64,000 nucleotides of DNA from Candidatus Rokuibacteriota bacterium (GTDB lineage: Bacteria; Methylomirabilota; Methylomirabilia; Rokubacteriales; CSP1-6): the NCBI GenBank assembly GCA_003220535.1, contig QHSU01000069.1:62001-126000 (forward strand), read 5' to 3'. The notes under the pieces are model-generated. The model was not told the DNA's origin and made no database searches. It saw nothing but the letters and a program-made list of their open reading frames with translations. Shown here piece after piece: positions 9,466-18,786 of this stretch. Positions within the stretch are counted from its first letter, which is position 1; each line of letters opens with the position of its first letter. A program made the position numbers and the translations under genes.

Positions 9466-10862
9466 TGCGCTGGAGGCCCCCCGCCTCGATCCACACGCGG
9501 CTCACGCTCTGGTATACGGGTGCGCTGCTGACCATCCTCCTGGTGACCAGCGGCTTCTCCTACTGGCTCCTGGCGGTGGCGCTCACGCGGGACGTCGACC
9601 CCTCGCTCCTCGGCCTCGCAGAAGTCATTCGCGATTCCGTGGCCGCCGGGCACGGCGCCTCTGGGGCCTTGGAAGCGGCCGTCGGTCTGGATTCGGAGTT
9701 CCGTGACCACTTCGTGCAGGTCGTCGACGCCCGCGGCACGCCGACCTACCTCTCGTCGCGGCTCGAAGGTCGAGCGCTGCCCCTATCCGCCAGGGCTCTC
9801 GACAACTCTCGGGCCGGCGAGCAGACGTTCGAGACACTGCAACGTGACCACCGGCAGGTCCGCCTGGTGACGCTGCCCATCGTGCGCGACGGACGCCCGT
9901 CCGAACTCGTCCAGGTGGCCGGCTCGCTCACCCGCAGTCACCGCGCGCTCGCGCGATACCTCGAAACGCTTTTCGTCATCGTCCCGCTCGGGCTGGGGCT
10001 CGCGGCCTCGGGCGGCGCTCTCATGGCGCGCAAGGCGCTGGCGCCCGTCGACGCGATGTCGCGCACGGCCCGGCGCATCAAGGCCGAGGAGTTGAGCCGC
10101 CGCGTCGAGCTCCGGGGCACCGGCGACGAGCTCGATCGGCTGGCGGAGACGCTGAACGAGATGCTTGCCCGTCTCGAGGGCGCCTTTGGCGAAATGCGGC
10201 GCTTCTCGGCGGACGCTGCCCACGAGCTGCGCACGCCGCTCACGGCGCTCAAGGGCGGGCTGGAGGTCGCGCTTCGCGCCGCGCGATCCCCCGAGGAGTA
10301 CAGGCAGGTGCTGGGCGCCAGCCTCGAAGACGTCGATCGTCTCATACGGCTCGCCGAGGATCTTCTGCTCGTCGGCCGTTCCCGCGCCGACCTGGCAGCA
10401 CCGCGCGCGCCGGTCGACCTGGAACAGCTGGCCCTCGAGGTCCTCGACGTCGGAGCACAGCTCGCTCAGCCCCGCCGCGTCACCATCCGCATCGAGGTCG
10501 GGGAGCCGGTGACGGTGCTCGGCGATGTGACGGCGTTGCAGCGGGCGGTGCTGAACCTGATCGAGAACGCGGTGAAGTACACGCCCGCCGGGGGCCTCGT
10601 CGAGCTCACCGTCGACCGCGAGGACCACAGCGGTCTCCTGAGCGTCCGGGATACCGGGCCTGGTATCCCCTCGGGAGAGGCCGCGCGCGTCTTCGAGCCG
10701 TTCGTCCGTCTCGACGCCGCCCGAAGCCGCGAGAGCGGCGGTGCGGGGCTCGGCCTGTCGATCGCGCGGTCGATCGTCGTCGCCCACGGCGGCACGCTGA
10801 CCCTCGAGACTGCGCTCGGCCACGGCTCTCGCTTCACCATCCGCCTTCCGGCGGCGGGATGA
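9462..10862 (+). CDS. sensor histidine kinase (HAMP, HisKA, HATPase)
   Basis: FSADAAHELRTPLTALKGGLEVAL, NLIENAVKYTPAGG, DTGPGIP, GGAGLGLSIARSIVVAHGG; start overlaps response regulator stop. Confidence 0.95.
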   Translation: MMRWRPPASIHTRLTLWYTGALLTILLVTSGFSYWLLAVALTRDVDPSLLGLAEVIRDSVAAGHGASGALEAAVGLDSEFRDHFVQVVDARGTPTYLSSRLEGRALPLSARALDNSRAGEQTFETLQRDHRQVRLVTLPIVRDGRPSELVQVAGSLTRSHRALARYLETLFVIVPLGLGLAASGGALMARKALAPVDAMSRTARRIKAEELSRRVELRGTGDELDRLAETLNEMLARLEGAFGEMRRFSADAAHELRTPLTALKGGLEVALRAARSPEEYRQVLGASLEDVDRLIRLAEDLLLVGRSRADLAAPRAPVDLEQLALEVLDVGAQLAQPRRVTIRIEVGEPVTVLGDVTALQRAVLNLIENAVKYTPAGGLVELTVDREDHSGLLSVRDTGPGIPSGEAARVFEPFVRLDAARSRESGGAGLGLSIARSIVVAHGGTLTLETALGHGSRFTIRLPAAG

Positions 10863-11062
10863 GTGCCATGGACCTTCTCATCGGGGTCCTGACCGCGCTG
10901 CTTGGGCTCGGGTTCGTCGTCGCGCCGTGGGCGCTTGGGCTCAGCGCCAACTCGCTGGCATCGACGACGATCGTCGTCGGCGGCGTCATCGTCACGCTGT
11001 TGGGCCTGGCACTCGCGCGGCGAGCGCCTCGCGGGTGGCGGACGGGACGACCACAGCGCTGA
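10859..11062 (+). CDS. small two-TM hypothetical protein
   Basis: 67 aa, LLIGVLTALLGLGFVVAPWALGLSANSLASTTIVVGGVIVTLLGLALA; overlaps kinase stop by 4 nt. Confidence 0.5.
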   Translation: MSAMDLLIGVLTALLGLGFVVAPWALGLSANSLASTTIVVGGVIVTLLGLALARRAPRGWRTGRPQR

Positions 11063-11078
11063 CCCGCCGACGCTCGGT

Positions 11079-11198
11079 CTACTCTCCGCGAACGGCCTTC
11101 GTGCAGCCGGGCGTGTCGTCCTTCGAATAGAAGTAGACGACGACGTCCCGGCCCCGGAAGTCCTCGAGCGACACGCGCTTGTCGGTGCCCTCCGGATC
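11079..11198 (-). pseudogene. fragment of a BCP/PrxQ-type peroxiredoxin
   Basis: Minus strand reads [39 protein letters not shown]; matches BCP motif ...[28 protein letters not shown] but has no N-terminal start and stops just after the peroxidatic Cys. Confidence 0.75.
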
Positions 11199-11700
11199 AG
11201 ACCGCCTTCAGGAGGGTTTCGGCGTCGCTGACCTCGAACTTGCCCGGCTGCTCGACGTTGACCGCCCTGACGACGCCGTTGTCGACCAGCAGGGAGTAAC
11301 GCTGCGAGCGCACGCCCATGCCGCGCGCGGTCAGGTCCATGTCGAGCCCGAGCGCCTTGGTGAAGATCGCGCTGCCGTCGGCCATCATCCGGACCTTGCC
11401 CCCGGCCTTCTGGTCCTTGCCCCAGGCGCCCATCACGAAGGCGTCGTTCACCGAGATGCACCAGATCTCGTCGACACCCTTGGCCCGGAGCTTGTCGAAG
11501 TTCTGCACGTAGCTGGGCACGTGCTTGGCCGAGCAGGTGGGCGTGAAGGCGCCCGGCAGGCCGAAGATCGCGATCTTCTTGCCCTTGGTGCTCTCGCCGA
11601 CCGCGAAGCTGTTCGGGCCGATGGTACAGCCCGGCCGCTCGGTCTCGATCATCTCCGTCAGGGTTCCCTCGGGCAGCCGGTCGCCGGCCTTGATTGCCAT
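11197..11700 (-). CDS. peroxiredoxin, Prx5 (hybrid Prx-Grx/AhpE-like) type
   Basis: [14 protein letters not shown]...[57 protein letters not shown]. Confidence 0.93.
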   Translation of the reverse strand: MAIKAGDRLPEGTLTEMIETERPGCTIGPNSFAVGESTKGKKIAIFGLPGAFTPTCSAKHVPSYVQNFDKLRAKGVDEIWCISVNDAFVMGAWGKDQKAGGKVRMMADGSAIFTKALGLDMDLTARGMGVRSQRYSLLVDNGVVRAVNVEQPGKFEVSDAETLLKAV

Positions 11701-11845
11701 CACCGCCTCCTCAGAAGTCAGTCGTGGTTGAAGAAGTCCGTCGTGGTTGACGATCGCGGGCTCACCACGCGGCCAAGTATCCGACGCCCCCCGCGAAAAT
11801 GCCAGTGGTGCCCCGGACCGTCATCTGGCGTATCATTGATGCCAT

Positions 11846-12292
11846 ATGGCGCGAGCTCCGGTGACGGCTCGGCGAATCGTCGACAGCCTCGGGGGCCGGC
11901 GCGTGCTGCGCCGGCGGCCCGCGAGCCTCGACGCGCTGCGAGAGCGGCTGCGCAAGGGGCTTCCCTTCGCCGCGCTCGAGTCCGTGGCGGCGCGCTTCGG
12001 GCTCGCCCCTCACGAACTCGTGGTGCTGCTGGCGCTCGCGCCGCGCACGATGGCCCGGCGCAAGGCCGAGCAGCGCCTGCGCGCAGACGAGTCCGACCGT
12101 CTGTTCCGTGTGACCCGGATCGCGGCGCTGTCCGAGGAGGTGCTCGGCACCACCCAGAGAGCCCGACACTGGCTCCACAGCCCCAATCGGGCGCTGGGGA
12201 ATCGCACGCCGCTCGCTTTGCTCGACACGGACCTGGGGGTGCGCCAGGTCGAAGATCTCCTGTCGCGGATCGCCCACGGCGTGTACAGCTGA
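11846..12292 (+). CDS. Xre/MbcA/ParS-type antitoxin (type II RES/Xre toxin-antitoxin)
   Basis: 148 aa; GLPFAALESVAARFGL...LLALAPRTMARRKAEQRLRADESDRLFRVTRI...RHWLHSPNRALGNRTPLALLDTDLGVRQVEDLLSRIAHGVYS (DUF2384-type). Confidence 0.93.
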   Translation: MARAPVTARRIVDSLGGRRVLRRRPASLDALRERLRKGLPFAALESVAARFGLAPHELVVLLALAPRTMARRKAEQRLRADESDRLFRVTRIAALSEEVLGTTQRARHWLHSPNRALGNRTPLALLDTDLGVRQVEDLLSRIAHGVYS

Positions 12293-12747
12293 TTCGAGTC
12301 TGGCGGATCGCCAGGCGCCGTCACGCGTCGTTCGACGGCGCGGGCGCCCGCATCGGCGGCGGCCGGTGGAACCGGAAGGGCACCGCCGTGGTCTACACCT
12401 CCCAGAGCCTGGCGCTGGCCGCGCTCGAGTACCTGGTGCATCTCGATGCGATCGATGCCCCCGATGACCTGGTGTCCGTCTCGGCGGAGATCCCCGGCTC
12501 GCTCCGGATCGTGACGATCCGAATCGAGGACCTCCCCCCTCGCTGGCGGAGCTATCCGGCGCCCGAGGAGCTGGCGGCGCTCGGGACGGACTGGGTCGAT
12601 CGGCGCACGAGCGCTGCCTTGCGCGTACCCTCGGTGATCGTGCCGAGCGAGCACAACTACCTGCTCAACCCGTCGCACGCCGACTTCCCCCGGATCCAAC
12701 TCGGCGACGCTAGGCGCTTCAGCTTCGACACCCGCCTCCGCCGCTAG
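12289..12747 (+). CDS. RES domain toxin
   Basis: IRVWRIARRRHASFDGAGARIGGGRWNRKGTAVVYTSQSLALAALEYLVHL...VPSEHNYLLNPSHADFPRIQLGDARRFSFDTRL; partially overlaps antitoxin stop; start codon non-ATG/uncertain. Confidence 0.92.
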   Translation: MIRVWRIARRRHASFDGAGARIGGGRWNRKGTAVVYTSQSLALAALEYLVHLDAIDAPDDLVSVSAEIPGSLRIVTIRIEDLPPRWRSYPAPEELAALGTDWVDRRTSAALRVPSVIVPSEHNYLLNPSHADFPRIQLGDARRFSFDTRLRR

Positions 12748-12825
12748 CATCTTCCCGAAAAAATCCCACCTGCTTCATGCCGCCTCGGACTGGCAGCCGT
12801 CAGCTCTCGAGCCTGCGACGCCCGG

Positions 12826-12991
12826 CTAGCCCCAGATCCGGCGGGGGCGCGGGGGGCCGGGGTCCCGACTGGGATCCGTGTAGTCAGGACCGCACGGGCG
12901 TTGAACATGTGATTGAAGGTACCCGCAGTGCAGCCGTCGGATCCCAGCCGGGACCCCGGCCCCCCCGCGCCCCCGCCGGATCTGGGGCTAG
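12826..12991. repeat. 53/54-bp near-perfect inverted repeat with 59-nt loop
   Basis: Left arm 12826-12878 ctagccccagatccggcgggggcgcggggggccggggtcccgactgggatccg; right arm 12938-12991 is its reverse complement apart from one G indel and one A/G substitution. Confidence 0.95.
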
Positions 12992-15273
12992 TCGGAACGC
13001 CAGGGGCGCAGGGCGAGCCAGGCCGGCTGCCACCAGTTCCAGCGACCCATCAAGCGCATGGTCGCCGGCACTAGCAGCGCGCGGACGATCGTCGCGTCGA
13101 CCACGACGGCGATGCCGATCCCGACGCCGACGGCCTGGATGATGACGGACCGCGCCAGCCCGAAGCCGAAGAACACCGTCGCCATGATCGCCGCCGCGCC
13201 GGTGATCAGCCGCCCGGTCCGCTCCAGACCCACCGCCACCGCTCGCGCGTTGTCGCCGGTCCGCTCGTACTCTTCCCGCACCCGGCTCAGCAGCAGGACC
13301 TCGTAGTCCATCGACAGCCCGAAGACGAGGCAGAACATGATGAGCGGTGTGGCCGCCTGGATCGGTCCAGGGGTGAAGTCGAGCAGCGCGGCCAGGTGGC
13401 CGTCCTGGAAGATCCACACGAGCGCGCCGTACGAGGCGGTGATCGAGAGCAGGTTCATCACGATGGCCTTGAGCGGGAGCAGCACGGAGTCGAGCAGCAC
13501 GTACAGCACCAGATAGGTGACGATCACGACGAGGCCGATCGCGAGCGGCGCGTGGCGAACCACGAGGCCGATGAAGTCAAGGTCGAAGGCGGTCTGCCCG
13601 GTGACCAGCACCTCGCCGTCGAACGGTGGATGCGCGCGCCGGATCTCCTGCACGAGGGCGCGCGCCTCGTCGGTGGCCGCACGCAGGTTGGTGGTGACGA
13701 CCAGCATGGCCACGTGCTCGCCCACCGTGTGGCGCAGCGCGGCCTCGAGCTGGGGCGGCCGTGCCTCGCGCGGCAGCGCCGCGATCTGCTGGTACGTCGC
13801 CAGGCCGAGCGAGGGATGGAGGTCGACGAAGCTGTCGACGCGCAGGACGTGCGGACGACTCCCCAGCCAGCGGCTGAGCGAGTAGGTCTGGGCGACGCGC
13901 GCGGCCTCGAGCGGCGAGCCGGGGCCGGCGTCGAGCACGGCCACGATCTGGTTGTCGTCGCCTCCCGGGAACTCCCGGCGCAGCAGGTCGTCGCCCCGGC
14001 GCGACTCCGCCTCCGGGGGCAGGGAGGTCGCGTCGCCGGAGCCGACGCGCAGGTGCAGAAAGGGCAGGCCGAACAGGAGCAGGACCCCGACGACGGGCAC
14101 GAAGACGCGCCAGGGATGCGCCATCACCGTCGCCGCCAGGCCATGCCAGAAGCCCAGGCCGGTGCCCTCGCGGTGGAGGAACGGCACGCGCAGCGCGTTC
14201 ACCCGCGGCCCCAGCACCGCCAGGAGCGCGGGGAGCGTGGTGAGGCCGTGGACGACGGCGAGCGCGACCACGATCGTTCCCGACCAACCGATGGAGCCGA
14301 GGTTACCCAGACCCAGGAACAGCATGCCGAGGAGGCCGATCGCCACGGTGAGCCCGGAGAACAAGATCGCGCGGCCCGCCGTGGCGACGGTGCGCGCCAG
14401 CGCCTCCGGCGCCGGGCGCGCGCGAATCTCCTCGCGGAAGCGGCTCACGACGAAGAGCGAGTAGTCGATCGCCACGCCCAGGCCGATCATGCTGACGATG
14501 TTCGGCGCGTAGATCGACACCGAGACGAAGCGGGCCAGGAGGAGCGTGCCGGCCATCGCGCCGGCCATCGCCAGGCCGCCCACCGCCAGCGGCAGCGCAG
14601 CGGCGACGACCGAGCCGAAGACGAGCAGGAGCAGCAACGCGACCGCGGGCAAGATCACCGCCTCGACGCGGCCGAGGTCTCGGCGCGCCACCTCGGTGAA
14701 GTCGTGGTTGAGCGCGACGTTGCCGACGGAGACGACCTCGAGCGTGTCCGTGCGGACCAGCGCGCGGAGCGCTGGATAGAGATCGGGCGGCAGGCCGGAG
14801 TACTCGAGGGAGGCGAAGCCCGACGTCTTCCCGTGCAGCTCGACGGTCACGAGCGCGCGCCGCCCGTCTCGCGAGACGAGCGCCGCGGTCCCCCCGGACG
14901 GGTCGTTGGGGGGTCCGTCGTAGACGCTGCGGATGCGGGCCACCCGCGGATCGCGGCGGAGCGGGGCCAGGGCGCGCTCGAGCTCGGCGCGGAAGGCCGG
15001 GTCGCGCGCCGATAAGGTCTGGCTGCTAAAGATCAGACCGAACGACGGCGGCTGGCCCGGCAGCTCTTTCTCGATCAGTTGTCGTGCGCGGCCCGACTCG
15101 GTCTCGGCGGGCGCGCCGGGCGGATCGAGCCGGCCTCCCACGTGAATGCTCCACAGGGAGGCGCACAGCGAGAGCGCCGAGAGCGTCAGCACGGGCCAGC
15201 GGGCGCCGTGCACGAAGCGCCCCCAGCGCGCGAGCAGGACGCCGGCCTCCCGACGTCGCCGAGCCATATTCAT
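12988..15273 (-). CDS. MMPL/RND family transporter
   Basis: 761 aa; ARFVSVSIYAPNIVSMIGLGVAIDYSLFVVSRFREEI and TPLIMFCLVFGLSMDYEVLLLSRVREEY, two large loops and 12-TM pattern. Confidence 0.93.
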   Translation of the reverse strand: MNMARRRREAGVLLARWGRFVHGARWPVLTLSALSLCASLWSIHVGGRLDPPGAPAETESGRARQLIEKELPGQPPSFGLIFSSQTLSARDPAFRAELERALAPLRRDPRVARIRSVYDGPPNDPSGGTAALVSRDGRRALVTVELHGKTSGFASLEYSGLPPDLYPALRALVRTDTLEVVSVGNVALNHDFTEVARRDLGRVEAVILPAVALLLLLVFGSVVAAALPLAVGGLAMAGAMAGTLLLARFVSVSIYAPNIVSMIGLGVAIDYSLFVVSRFREEIRARPAPEALARTVATAGRAILFSGLTVAIGLLGMLFLGLGNLGSIGWSGTIVVALAVVHGLTTLPALLAVLGPRVNALRVPFLHREGTGLGFWHGLAATVMAHPWRVFVPVVGVLLLFGLPFLHLRVGSGDATSLPPEAESRRGDDLLRREFPGGDDNQIVAVLDAGPGSPLEAARVAQTYSLSRWLGSRPHVLRVDSFVDLHPSLGLATYQQIAALPREARPPQLEAALRHTVGEHVAMLVVTTNLRAATDEARALVQEIRRAHPPFDGEVLVTGQTAFDLDFIGLVVRHAPLAIGLVVIVTYLVLYVLLDSVLLPLKAIVMNLLSITASYGALVWIFQDGHLAALLDFTPGPIQAATPLIMFCLVFGLSMDYEVLLLSRVREEYERTGDNARAVAVGLERTGRLITGAAAIMATVFFGFGLARSVIIQAVGVGIGIAVVVDATIVRALLVPATMRLMGRWNWWQPAWLALRPWRSD

Positions 15274-16205
15274 CGCGCGGCGGCGGCCGAGGCCCGCACC
15301 ACCGGCGCCACCTCTTCCGCCACCCGGCGGAGGTGAGCGAGGTCCAGCGTCGGCACGCCCAGCATGAGCTTCGTGATGCCCGCCTCCACGTGTTCGCTGA
15401 GCCGCGCGGCGACTTCTCGCGGCGGGCCGAAGATGGCGTCGTGATCGACGTCGAAGCGGGGGCCATAGTAGCCGTGGAGAAACGGGCGCAGCGCGTCCCG
15501 CGCCCGGTCACGCTCGTCGTCGACGGCGACGTAGACGAGCCGGCCGGCGAGCAGCGTGTCGGCGTCCCGGCCGGCGGCGCGGGCAGCGTCCTTCACGACG
15601 CGCCACGCGCGCGGGAAATCGTGGACGCTGCCGAACGGTCCCATGATCCAGCCGTCGGCCAGCTCACCGGCGCGTCGCAGCGCGTCCTCGACGCGGCCAC
15701 CGACGTAGAGCGGGACCTGCGCCGGCGGGCGAACCATCGCGTTCTCCAGGCGAAAGAACTCGCCCTGGTAGTCCACGGGCTGCCCGGCGAGCAAGCGGCG
15801 CAGCACCGTCACGCTCTCCCGGAAGACCGCCACGCGGCGCTTCATCGGCACGCCGAGGCCGAGGTATTCCTCCGGGCGGCCGCCGAGGGAGACGCCCAGC
15901 GCCAGGCGTCCGCCCGAAAGATGGTGGAGCGTGGACACCTGGCGGGCGACGACGGCGGCGTGGCGCAGGGTGAGGACGAGGACTGCGGTCCCGAGCTCGA
16001 TGCGGCGCGTGCACGCTGCGGCCGACGCCAGGAGGATCAGCGCATCGAGCATGTTCGCGGCGTGGAAGATGCGATCCTCGGTCCAGACCGCGTCGAGCCC
16101 GAGCGCCTCCACCTGCCGAAAGAACTCCGTGTAGGCCTCGCCCGAGCCCAGCGGAGCGACCGCGGAGCTCGGCACGTGGATCCCGACGGACACGCGCGGG
16201 GTCAC
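15270..16205 (-). CDS. LLM class flavin-dependent (F420-type) oxidoreductase
   Basis: GTG start; VSVGIHVPSS...EFFRQVEALGLDAVWTEDRIFH...TLHHLSGGRLALGVSLGGRPEEYLGLGVP; 4-nt overlaps with both neighbours. Confidence 0.92.
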   Translation of the reverse strand: MTPRVSVGIHVPSSAVAPLGSGEAYTEFFRQVEALGLDAVWTEDRIFHAANMLDALILLASAAACTRRIELGTAVLVLTLRHAAVVARQVSTLHHLSGGRLALGVSLGGRPEEYLGLGVPMKRRVAVFRESVTVLRRLLAGQPVDYQGEFFRLENAMVRPPAQVPLYVGGRVEDALRRAGELADGWIMGPFGSVHDFPRAWRVVKDAARAAGRDADTLLAGRLVYVAVDDERDRARDALRPFLHGYYGPRFDVDHDAIFGPPREVAARLSEHVEAGITKLMLGVPTLDLAHLRRVAEEVAPVVRASAAAAR

Positions 16206-18499
16206 GATCGACGCGCGAGCAGGCGAGCGCGGATCGGCACCTCGGTGATCTCCGGGGCTCCGGCGCCGAGGGCATCGGCCACCGCGTTGGCGATCGCGGC
16301 CGGGCCCGGCACCGCCGAGCCTTCGCCGGTACCCTTCAGCCCGAGCGGATTGAGTGGCGAGGGCGAGTCGTAGCTCGCGACTTCGATCGCCGGGACACTG
16401 TCGGCGCGCGGGAGCGCGTAATCCATCAGGGTGCCGGTGAGGACCTGACCGCTCGCGTCGTAGACGATCTCCTCTCCGAGCGCCGCGCCGATACCCTGGA
16501 CGGCACCGCCCTGCGTCTGTCCTGCGACGATCAGCGGGTTGATCTCGTGCCCGGCGTCGTGAACGGCGTGATAGGCGAGGACCGACACGGCGCCGGTCTC
16601 GCGATCGACCTCGACGGTCGCGACGTGAACGCCGGAGGCCCACGTCACGCTCTCCGGGCTCACGTACCGCGTGGCGGCGAGACCGGGCTCGCCGAGCGAG
16701 CGAACGACGTCCGGGTGCTGAGCCAGCGCGGCGAGCGCCGCGAGGCCGAGCCCGCGGTCCGGCGCGCCCTTGACGTGAGCCCGTCCGTCCGCGATCACGA
16801 TGTCGTCAGCATCGCACTCGAGCGCGCGCGCCGCCACGCGCCGGGCCTTGTCACGCACCACGTCGGCCGCCTGCGCCACGGCGCTGCCGACGATGACCGC
16901 GACGCGGCTCGCATAGGTGCCGGCGCTCGCCGGAAACCGCCCCGTGTCGCCGCCAGTGACGGCGACGCACTCGAGACCGACGCCGAGGCGGTGGGCGCAC
17001 ACCTGGGCGAGCGTCGTCTCGTGTCCCTGGCCCTGACAGGGCGCGCCCACGATGACGCGCACACGCCCGTCGCTCTCGACGCCGACGGTCGCGCCCTCGT
17101 GCGGCCCGATGCCGGTCGCCTCGTTGTAGGCGGCGATCCCGAGGCCGAGCAGCCGCCCCTCCCGTCGCGCCGCGGCCTGCCGCGCGCGAAATGTCCGATG
17201 GCCTGCGGACTCGAGCGCCTTTTCCAGCAGCGTCGGGTAGTCGCCCGAGTCGTGCACCATCGGCATTCCGTCCCGATAGAGGAGCCCCCGGTCGAACGGC
17301 ATCTCGGCGGCGTCGATGAGATTGCGCCGGCGGAGGTCCGCGGGATCGAGTCCGAGCTCGCCCGCGGCGATGTCCATCAGCCGCTCGGCCACGAAGGTCG
17401 CCTGCGGGCGGCCGGCGCCGCGGTAGGGCGCGCTCGGCACCTTGTGAGTGACCACGACGCGGCCGCGACACCGGAACGCCGGGACGCGATAGAGGCCGAC
17501 GAGGTGCGTCGCCGTGACCCCGGCGACGACGGCTCCGCGGGGGAGGTAGGCGCCCGCGTCGATCAAAAAGTCGTCGGCGAGACCGAGGATGCGACCGTCG
17601 CCCGCGAGGGCGAGCGTCGCGGTGTGAAGCTGGTCGCCCGCGTGAGTCGTGCTGAAGAAGCTCGCCGATCGGGTATCGGTCCAGCAGACCGGCCGGCCGA
17701 GCCGCCGCGCCAGCGTGGCGACGATCAGCTCTTCCGGGTACACGGGGCCCTTCGTGCCAAAGCCCCCGCCCACGTCGGGCGCGGTGACCCGGACGGCCTC
17801 CGGGGCCAGCCCGAGCGCTTCAGCGATGCGCTGCCGCACGCCGTACGGCATCTGGGTGCTCGACCACACGTGCAGGCTGGCCGTCGCCCGGTCCCATCGC
17901 GCGGCGGCGGTCCGAGGCTCGAGCGGAAGCGCGGTGAGGCGGGCGCAGCGCACGCGCCGGGTCACCACGATCGCGGCCCGCCGGAGCGCCGTCTCGAAAT
18001 CTCCCATCTCGAGGGTCAGGGTCGCCGCCACGTTCGTCCCCCAGTCGGCGTGAACGAGCTGCGCCCCGGCCTCGAGCGCCGCCTCGGGATCGACGGTCGC
18101 CAGCAGCGGCTCGTACTCCACGCCGACGGCCACGGCGCCGTCCGTCGCCGCGTAGGAATCGGTGGCGACGACGACGGCGACCGCCTCGCCCGAGAACCGG
18201 ACGACGCCGTCGGCGAGCGCCGATTGGCGATACGGCTTCACGGCGACTCCGGGGACGACCGGAGGCGGCAGCGCGCCGCGCAGCTCGGGGAGATCTGCGA
18301 GGCTGAAGACGCCGAGCACGCCGGGCTGAGCGCGCGCCGTCCCGGCGTCGACGCTGACGATCCGTGCGTGAGCATGCGGGCTCCGCACGACGGCGACGTG
18401 CGCCGCGTGCTCGAGTGGCAGGTCGCTGACATAGCGGCCGCGGCCGGTGAGGAATCGCAGGTCCTCACGGCGTCTGGCGGGCTGGCCGATCATGCCCAC
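16202..18499 (-). CDS. xanthine dehydrogenase family molybdopterin-binding subunit (CoxL-like)
   Basis: GRGRYVSDLPLEHAAHVAVVRSPHAHARIVSVD...VGGGFGTKGPVYPEE...APYRGAGRPQATF...LNPLGLKGTGEGSAVPGPAAIANAVADAL. Confidence 0.93.
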   Translation of the reverse strand: MGMIGQPARRREDLRFLTGRGRYVSDLPLEHAAHVAVVRSPHAHARIVSVDAGTARAQPGVLGVFSLADLPELRGALPPPVVPGVAVKPYRQSALADGVVRFSGEAVAVVVATDSYAATDGAVAVGVEYEPLLATVDPEAALEAGAQLVHADWGTNVAATLTLEMGDFETALRRAAIVVTRRVRCARLTALPLEPRTAAARWDRATASLHVWSSTQMPYGVRQRIAEALGLAPEAVRVTAPDVGGGFGTKGPVYPEELIVATLARRLGRPVCWTDTRSASFFSTTHAGDQLHTATLALAGDGRILGLADDFLIDAGAYLPRGAVVAGVTATHLVGLYRVPAFRCRGRVVVTHKVPSAPYRGAGRPQATFVAERLMDIAAGELGLDPADLRRRNLIDAAEMPFDRGLLYRDGMPMVHDSGDYPTLLEKALESAGHRTFRARQAAARREGRLLGLGIAAYNEATGIGPHEGATVGVESDGRVRVIVGAPCQGQGHETTLAQVCAHRLGVGLECVAVTGGDTGRFPASAGTYASRVAVIVGSAVAQAADVVRDKARRVAARALECDADDIVIADGRAHVKGAPDRGLGLAALAALAQHPDVVRSLGEPGLAATRYVSPESVTWASGVHVATVEVDRETGAVSVLAYHAVHDAGHEINPLIVAGQTQGGAVQGIGAALGEEIVYDASGQVLTGTLMDYALPRADSVPAIEVASYDSPSPLNPLGLKGTGEGSAVPGPAAIANAVADALGAGAPEITEVPIRARLLARRS

Positions 18500-18768
18500 G
18501 ATGGCTTGCGCTCGCCTTCCAGCACCGCGCGCGAGTCGAGGATACGCTCGACGAGGTGGTACGGCGTGTAGGTGTCGGGCGAGGCGACGGCGCGATCCGC
18601 CGGGCTATCCGTGGGATGCGCACATTCCGGGCAGAACTTCGCGGCCGGTGGCCGCGGCGTCCCGCAGCGCGGGCAGGCGCGCCGGAGCGGCATCACGCAC
18701 TCGACGCAGAACTTCGCCCCAGGCGGATTCTCGTGACGGCATCGCGGACAGGTCACGGCCGGCGCCAC
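18490..18768 (-). pseudogene. double zinc-ribbon protein; probable truncated N-terminus of a class III adenylate/guanylate cyclase
   Basis: CPRCRHENPPGAKFCVECVMPL...CPRCGTPRPPAAKFCPECAHP...YTPYHLVERILDSRAVLEGERKPSWA*; the YTPxHLxExIL.SRxxLEGERK linker normally leads into VTVLFADLxG, which is missing. Confidence 0.65.
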
Positions 18769-18786
18769 GAGTGCCGTCCGCGCGCC

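Noticed and set aside
13396-15015. 539-aa plus-strand ORF opposite the MMPL transporter
   Set aside because: Shadow ORF with repetitive Glu/Arg/Asp content.
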